Source: Bremia lactucae | Lineage: Eukaryota; Oomycota; Peronosporomycetes; Peronosporales; Peronosporaceae | DNA: 41,754 bases | Assembly: GCF_004359215.1 (NCBI RefSeq) | Contig: NC_090624.1 | Location: forward strand, 1,024,319 to 1,066,072 | Reading direction: 5' to 3' | Part shown: piece after piece, positions 39,764 through 41,754 of the stretch | Numbering within the stretch: position 1 is the stretch's first letter | How the letters are laid out: each line of letters starts with the position of its first letter | The notes under the pieces: generated by a model | Told to the model about the DNA's origin: nothing | Seen by the model: the letters and a program-made list of their open reading frames with translations, nothing else | Database searches by the model: none | Translations under genes and position numbers: made by a program

Positions 39764-40666
39764 ATGAAGGATCAACTCATGCGGGGTGACGATAGTGTTG
39801 CGCCTTCTGCTGCGGTTCGTGCAGCCGCGGGTGACGCACTGCTATCTCTTTCGGCAGACGGAACGTCTGCTGTAGTGTATTCCACTCGCACAACACTTGA
39901 TGTTGCGAGTGCACGTGGTGATCCACCACGTGAATACGATTCCTCTTTGGAGGTCGACTACGAATGCGAGTCGGATGAAGTGGCCGGCTCGTAGAGAATG
40001 GAACAGTCGCCTGATATACGTCAGGCGGCTGACTATGAGCCTTCGAATGAGAGGGCTCATTCTGATAGACGAGTAAACAGTCTATTTGGATCCGACGATG
40101 AGGATGATCCCTCATCGCCCGTACGATCTCCCATACGGTCACCTGCACGTGTCTCTGTGCAAGGTGACGACGATGTCGTAAGCCATCGTAAGAAGAGTTC
40201 TTGTGGTTCTTCTGCTTCAGTGGGTACCACTCAAGGGAGTGAAGACGTAACAATGTCTCATCTCGCCCCTGAAAAGGAGCCGTGGCTTTTGCCAGAACGG
40301 CTTATCAATAGCTTGTCTGGAGAAACTACTCCTCACAATAAATATCCCTTATTTATTGCGACAAAGCTACATGGGCTTGATCCCAGCGCGAAGAACTTTC
40401 GCGCTGAGGAAGATTTCTGTCTCGATGCTTTTCTTAAGCATCGATGGTTTAGTGGCAACAATAAGCGAGACCCGCACTTTATTCTATATCACTTAGAAAG
40501 GAGTAGCTTTCACGGGAAACGTGATGCGTATTCCCACTATCATTTAAAATTTACTAAGCCCGTCATGACCGATATGTCCTACTTGTTTATTATGCTTTTT
40601 TACGTGGTACTAGTGGCTTTTGCTCAAAAAAGCTTTAACCCTTCCATACGTGTGCGAACACACTAG
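39764..40666 (+). pseudogene. antisense ORF of element C (aORF-C), copy 2
   Basis: It starts MKDQLMRGDDSVAPSAAVRA, 120 bp from the LTR edge, and stays in one frame for 300 codons with a single TAG (39992-39994) where copy 1 reads Pro-Gly. The first half is acidic and Ser/Pro-rich (SLFGSDDEDDPSSPVRSPIR). The second half is more structured: PWLLPERLINSL, KYPLFIATKLHGLDP, DAFLKHRWFSGNNKRDPHF. From about 40547 the sequence is part of a perfect inverted repeat and the residues after that (a hydrophobic run LFIMLFYVVLVAFA) probably do not belong to the original protein. No domain recognised. It could alternatively be gag of an undetected plus-strand element; the polypurine tract argues against this. 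Confidence 0.55.
40547..40581 (+). repeat. 35-bp perfect inverted repeat, left arm
   Basis: AAATTTACTAAGCCCG and following bases are found exactly as reverse complement at 41289-41323. The arms enclose about 700 bp that contain the U2 foldback and an LTR A piece. Confidence 0.9.
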
Positions 40667-40744
40667 AACTTGAGTCTACCCTCCTTAGACCGCTCGGGCA
40701 CACTGACCATAAACGGTCCACGAATGCCACAACTTACAAATCAA

Positions 40745-40974
40745 CCCACCGGGGAAGTCCGGGTGCTGTCTACCTATTTTATCTTGTAATTTGTATTCTA
40801 ATTTTCTTTAAGAACTTTTGTTCTTACTATTTGACTGGTGTTTGGGGTTCACCAGCACTGTACCGTCAGACGGTGGTCAGGCGGTACAGTAGTAAGAACA
40901 AAAGCTCTTAAAGAAAATTAGAATACAAATAACAAGATAAAACAGGTAGACAGCACCCGGGCTTCCCCGGTGGG
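40745..40974. repeat. foldback: 85-bp inverted repeat around a 60-bp spacer
   Basis: Left arm 40745-40829 and right arm 40890-40974 are near-perfect reverse complements, beginning with the CCCACCGGGG end. The spacer contains two more hairpins (CTGGTG/CACCAG and CTGTACCG/CGGTACAG). A third unit in left-arm orientation lies at 41079-41155. The unit corresponds to the 3' end of the U2-like RNA plus its downstream flank. Confidence 0.88.
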
Positions 40975-41077
40975 GCAGTTCAAAAATAAATGTGAAAAAA
41001 ACGTCCGCCAAAAGGCGAAAACCAGCTTTCACACTGATTAGAAAAGATACTACACTTGATCTTAGCCAAAAGGCCGC
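40945..41077 (-). ncRNA. U2 spliceosomal snRNA-like sequence, probably 5'-truncated
   Basis: The minus strand carries the highly conserved U2 block GGCCTTTTGGCTAAGATC, then AAGTGTAGTATC with the branch-site-pairing GTAGTA, then TCTAATCAGTGTGAAAGCTG (stem IIa region), a GCC/GGC hairpin, and TTTATTTTTGAAC as Sm-site candidate, followed by short GC hairpins. The first roughly nine U2 bases (before CGGCC) are replaced by GGTGG from an inverted copy of the unit. That truncation suggests a pseudogene. Homology to U2 is clear; expression is uncertain. Confidence 0.75.
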
Positions 41078-41078
41078 C

Positions 41079-41155
41079 ACCGGGGAAGTCCGGGTGCTGT
41101 CTACCTATTTTATCTTGTTATTTGTATTCTAATTTTCTTTTAAAACTTTTGTTCT
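41079..41155 (+). repeat. third copy of the U2 3'-end unit
   Basis: It matches 40748-40829 in direct orientation (ACCGGGGAAGTCCGGGTGCT then the AT-rich tail) and abuts the 5' side of the U2-like sequence head-to-head. Confidence 0.85.
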
Positions 41156-41165
41156 GGGCTTTGGT

Positions 41166-41221
41166 TGTAGCGGACTGAAGTTGCCCTAATGTTACACAAT
41201 CCCCGCTAAGTTTACATTTGC
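41166..41221 (+). repeat. fragment of a family-A LTR
   Basis: TGTAGCGGACTGAAGTTGCC and the following bases align with the first about 55 bp of LTR A1 (2581-2640), then the similarity ends. No polypurine tract precedes it. Confidence 0.75.
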
Positions 41222-41288
41222 CCACTATAAGCTTCTTTTGAACAATCAGCTGTCGATAGTCTGCTTTCTTCTCGTCAACTTGTCAACC

Positions 41289-41323
41289 TAGGACATATCG
41301 GTCATGACGGGCTTAGTAAATTT
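41289..41323 (-). repeat. 35-bp perfect inverted repeat, right arm
   Basis: Reverse complement of 40547-40581. Its plus-strand reading (GHIGHDGLSKFRRAAKAIA with flanks) looks protein-like and is in the frame of the ORF that follows at 41372, with three stops between. Confidence 0.9.
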
Positions 41324-41371
41324 AGGAGAGCTGCCAAAGCAATTGCAACATAAAAAAAGAGTTGACGATAA

Positions 41372-41754
41372 GCACTAACGCGAGAGAACACAAAGTCGTA
41401 TTCCGCATTGAATGCAAGGTCAACCGGTCCGTTCATTCGCAATGTCAAAGACATTGGACGCGAAGCTTGGCTTCAAAAACTTAACGCGAATCGCGTTAAA
41501 TTTGAGAAAAGAACTCCAACCGGTGCAAAGTATAAATTGCATCGGTTGTCACGTGACGCTGGGCTTCCATGCCTCACGTGGGGTGATCCCTGTCCGTGTT
41601 GTGTAGACAACTCGAAGAGGGTAAAAGGGGATGTCTATTCCCTTTCTTCGCCCTGGGGAAGGGCTCGCATCTCTATTGAGATGCGTGACGCGATTGACGT
41701 TTTGCAATCGATTTACAAGCGCCAAGGGCGCGTGTTTTCCGATGGGCCTTCTGA
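41372..41754 (+). pseudogene. open frame reaching the window end, unrecognised
   Basis: 127 codons without a stop in the second plus-strand frame, but no ATG near the beginning. It reads STGPFIRNVKDIGREAWLQK, KYKLHRLSRDAGLPCLTWGD, then CPCC, SSPWGRARISIEMRDAIDVL and QSIYKRQGRV. The composition is that of a folded, basic protein, and CPCC suggests metal binding. Three stops separate it from an upstream coding-like stretch in the same frame. It is probably part of a mobile-element gene (possibly a later piece of aORF-C), but I cannot assign it. Confidence 0.45.

Larger units (their letters stand above)
38277..40152. repeat. duplicated block, copy 2
   Basis: Second copy of 36146-38020. It begins directly at the gap in the middle of the AAA gene N-terminus and continues past the end of copy 1 into unique sequence. 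This may be a real tandem duplication or two haplotypes laid end to end by the assembler. Confidence 0.92.

Noticed and set aside
1..41754. CRISPR arrays, operons or bacterial ribosome-binding sites
   Set aside because: The gene content and retroelements are eukaryotic; I saw no regularly spaced repeat array.

Overview
The window looks like accessory, repeat-rich DNA from an oomycete, most likely a Peronosporales species (Phytophthora or downy mildew). The evidence is decayed Ty3/gypsy chromoviral elements of oomycete style, two RWP-RK proteins with the variant WPYR core, a long START plus FYVE-type protein of a kind common in oomycetes, intron-poor genes, and Inr-like TCATTT boxes upstream of genes. 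There are no bacterial features. Two N gaps (22125-22978, 38021-38276) mark assembly breaks.

Layout. 1-2906: 3' half of a gypsy element (my label A1, plus strand) with an intact integrase fragment, a chromodomain tail, an intact antisense ORF, a polypurine tract and the 3' LTR. 2907-4464: a decayed second copy (A2). 4465-10450: a degenerate element of a second family on the minus strand (B1). 10451-17627: a host island with two head-to-head RWP-RK genes and a 925-codon BED/hAT-derived gene that has lost its transposase acids. 17628-25256: element B2 of the same family, inverted relative to B1. 26207-26456: a stray piece of the A antisense ORF. 26806-29616: START-FYVE gene. 31750-36396 (plus a likely short 5' exon): an ATAD2/Yta7-like AAA-bromodomain chromatin ATPase with a PHD finger. 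36146-40152: its 5' end, promoter and an adjacent third-family LTR (C) occur twice around an assembly gap. 40545-41323: a foldback made of U2 snRNA pieces bounded by a perfect 35-bp inverted repeat. The end of the window holds an unrecognised open frame.

Main observation: all three LTR families (A, B, C) have the same layout at the 3' end. A protein-coding frame lies on the strand opposite to pol, starts about 110-135 bp inside the polypurine tract/3' LTR, and reads inward; in A and B it runs into the chromodomain codons. The antisense proteins of A and B also share a C-terminal motif although the rest has diverged. Antisense ORFs at this position are known from some plant gypsy elements (Grande, RIRE2); I know of no oomycete description but could not search.

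Host genes: the RWP-RK pair and the chromatin ATPase are probably nuclear regulators, the START-FYVE protein probably acts at membranes, and the hAT-derived gene is a candidate domesticated DNA-binding protein. Nothing suggests that these host genes form one pathway.
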